The translations under genes were made by a program, and so were the position numbers. Shown piece by piece: positions 7,140 to 7,203 of a stretch of DNA of 7,203 nt. The notes beneath the pieces were generated by a model. That model had not been told where the DNA came from, did no database searches, and saw nothing but the letters and a program-made list of their open reading frames with translations. The DNA is taken from contig CAZOOR010000091.1 in assembly GCA_964581505.1 (NCBI GenBank), positions 1 through 7,203 on the forward strand, written 5' to 3'. Position 1 is the first letter of the stretch, and every line of letters starts with the position of its first letter. The stretch comes from CAZOOR01 sp964581505. Lineage in GTDB: Bacteria > Bacteroidota > Ignavibacteria > Kapaibacteriales > UBA2268.

Positions 7140-7203
7140 AGCAATTTTCAACTTAATATATGTATGGAATATTAGGGAAAAACGATAATCGCAATTATTC
7201 TTC

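Noticed and set aside
7185..7198. Short inverted repeat ATAAT/ATTAT with a 4-nt loop followed on the minus strand by a T-run, possible terminator of an upstream gene
   Set aside because: Only five A-T pairs in the stem, which is too weak to call a terminator.
1..7203. Search for CRISPR repeats, tRNA genes, insertion sequences and phage or defence genes
   Set aside because: No spaced direct repeats, cloverleaf-like segments, transposase motifs or terminal inverted repeats were seen; the five core genes fill almost the entire window.

Overview
The window holds five genes, all on the minus strand and packed tightly: a divergent YchF/OLA1-family P-loop NTPase, a stand-alone class I glutamine amidotransferase, apolipoprotein N-acyltransferase (lnt), and two adjacent M16 (pitrilysin/insulinase-type) peptidase genes. 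No mobile element, CRISPR array, tRNA, rRNA or long unexplained non-coding stretch is visible. The base composition is AT-rich, with long A/T runs between genes. The style of the M16 pair, including a LolA-like tail on one subunit, and a possible TAnnTTTG promoter box suggest the Bacteroidota/Chlorobiota group (for example Ignavibacteria- or Kapabacteria-like). This is inference from family resemblance; a genus cannot be named.

Layout, in the direction of transcription (right to left). Bases 7203-7100 are the leader of the first gene. The YchF-like gene (7099-6017) is followed after a short gap by the amidotransferase (best start ATG at 5990, end 5283). The amidotransferase stop overlaps a TTG start of lnt by 4 nt (TTGA at 5286-5283). 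A 69-nt A/T-rich spacer with a run of nine T on the minus strand separates lnt (ends 3646) from the first M16 gene (3576-2236). The second M16 gene (2197-116) follows 38 nt later. A strong hairpin with a U-tract (95-61) ends the cluster.

How the genes fit together. The first M16 protein has the complete HxxEH zinc site but lacks the Arg/Tyr pair in its C-terminal domain. The second has lost all three HxxEH zinc-site residues but keeps the Arg/Tyr pair with the same spacing as in insulin-degrading enzyme. The two therefore look like halves of one obligate heterodimeric protease, exported by signal peptides. The second subunit also has a C-terminal domain of about 210 residues that resembles LolA-type lipoprotein-binding folds. 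With lnt just upstream, this gives the 3' part of the cluster an envelope and lipoprotein flavour, although a functional link is only inference. The YchF-like and amidotransferase genes look like cytoplasmic housekeeping or accessory functions sharing the transcript.

Nothing in the window amounts to a clearly new system. The most interesting points are the reciprocal active-site split of the M16 pair with its LolA-like fusion, the divergent P-loop of the YchF paralogue, the forced TTG start of lnt, and an AACAGG motif placed before three of the five genes and missing from the other two.
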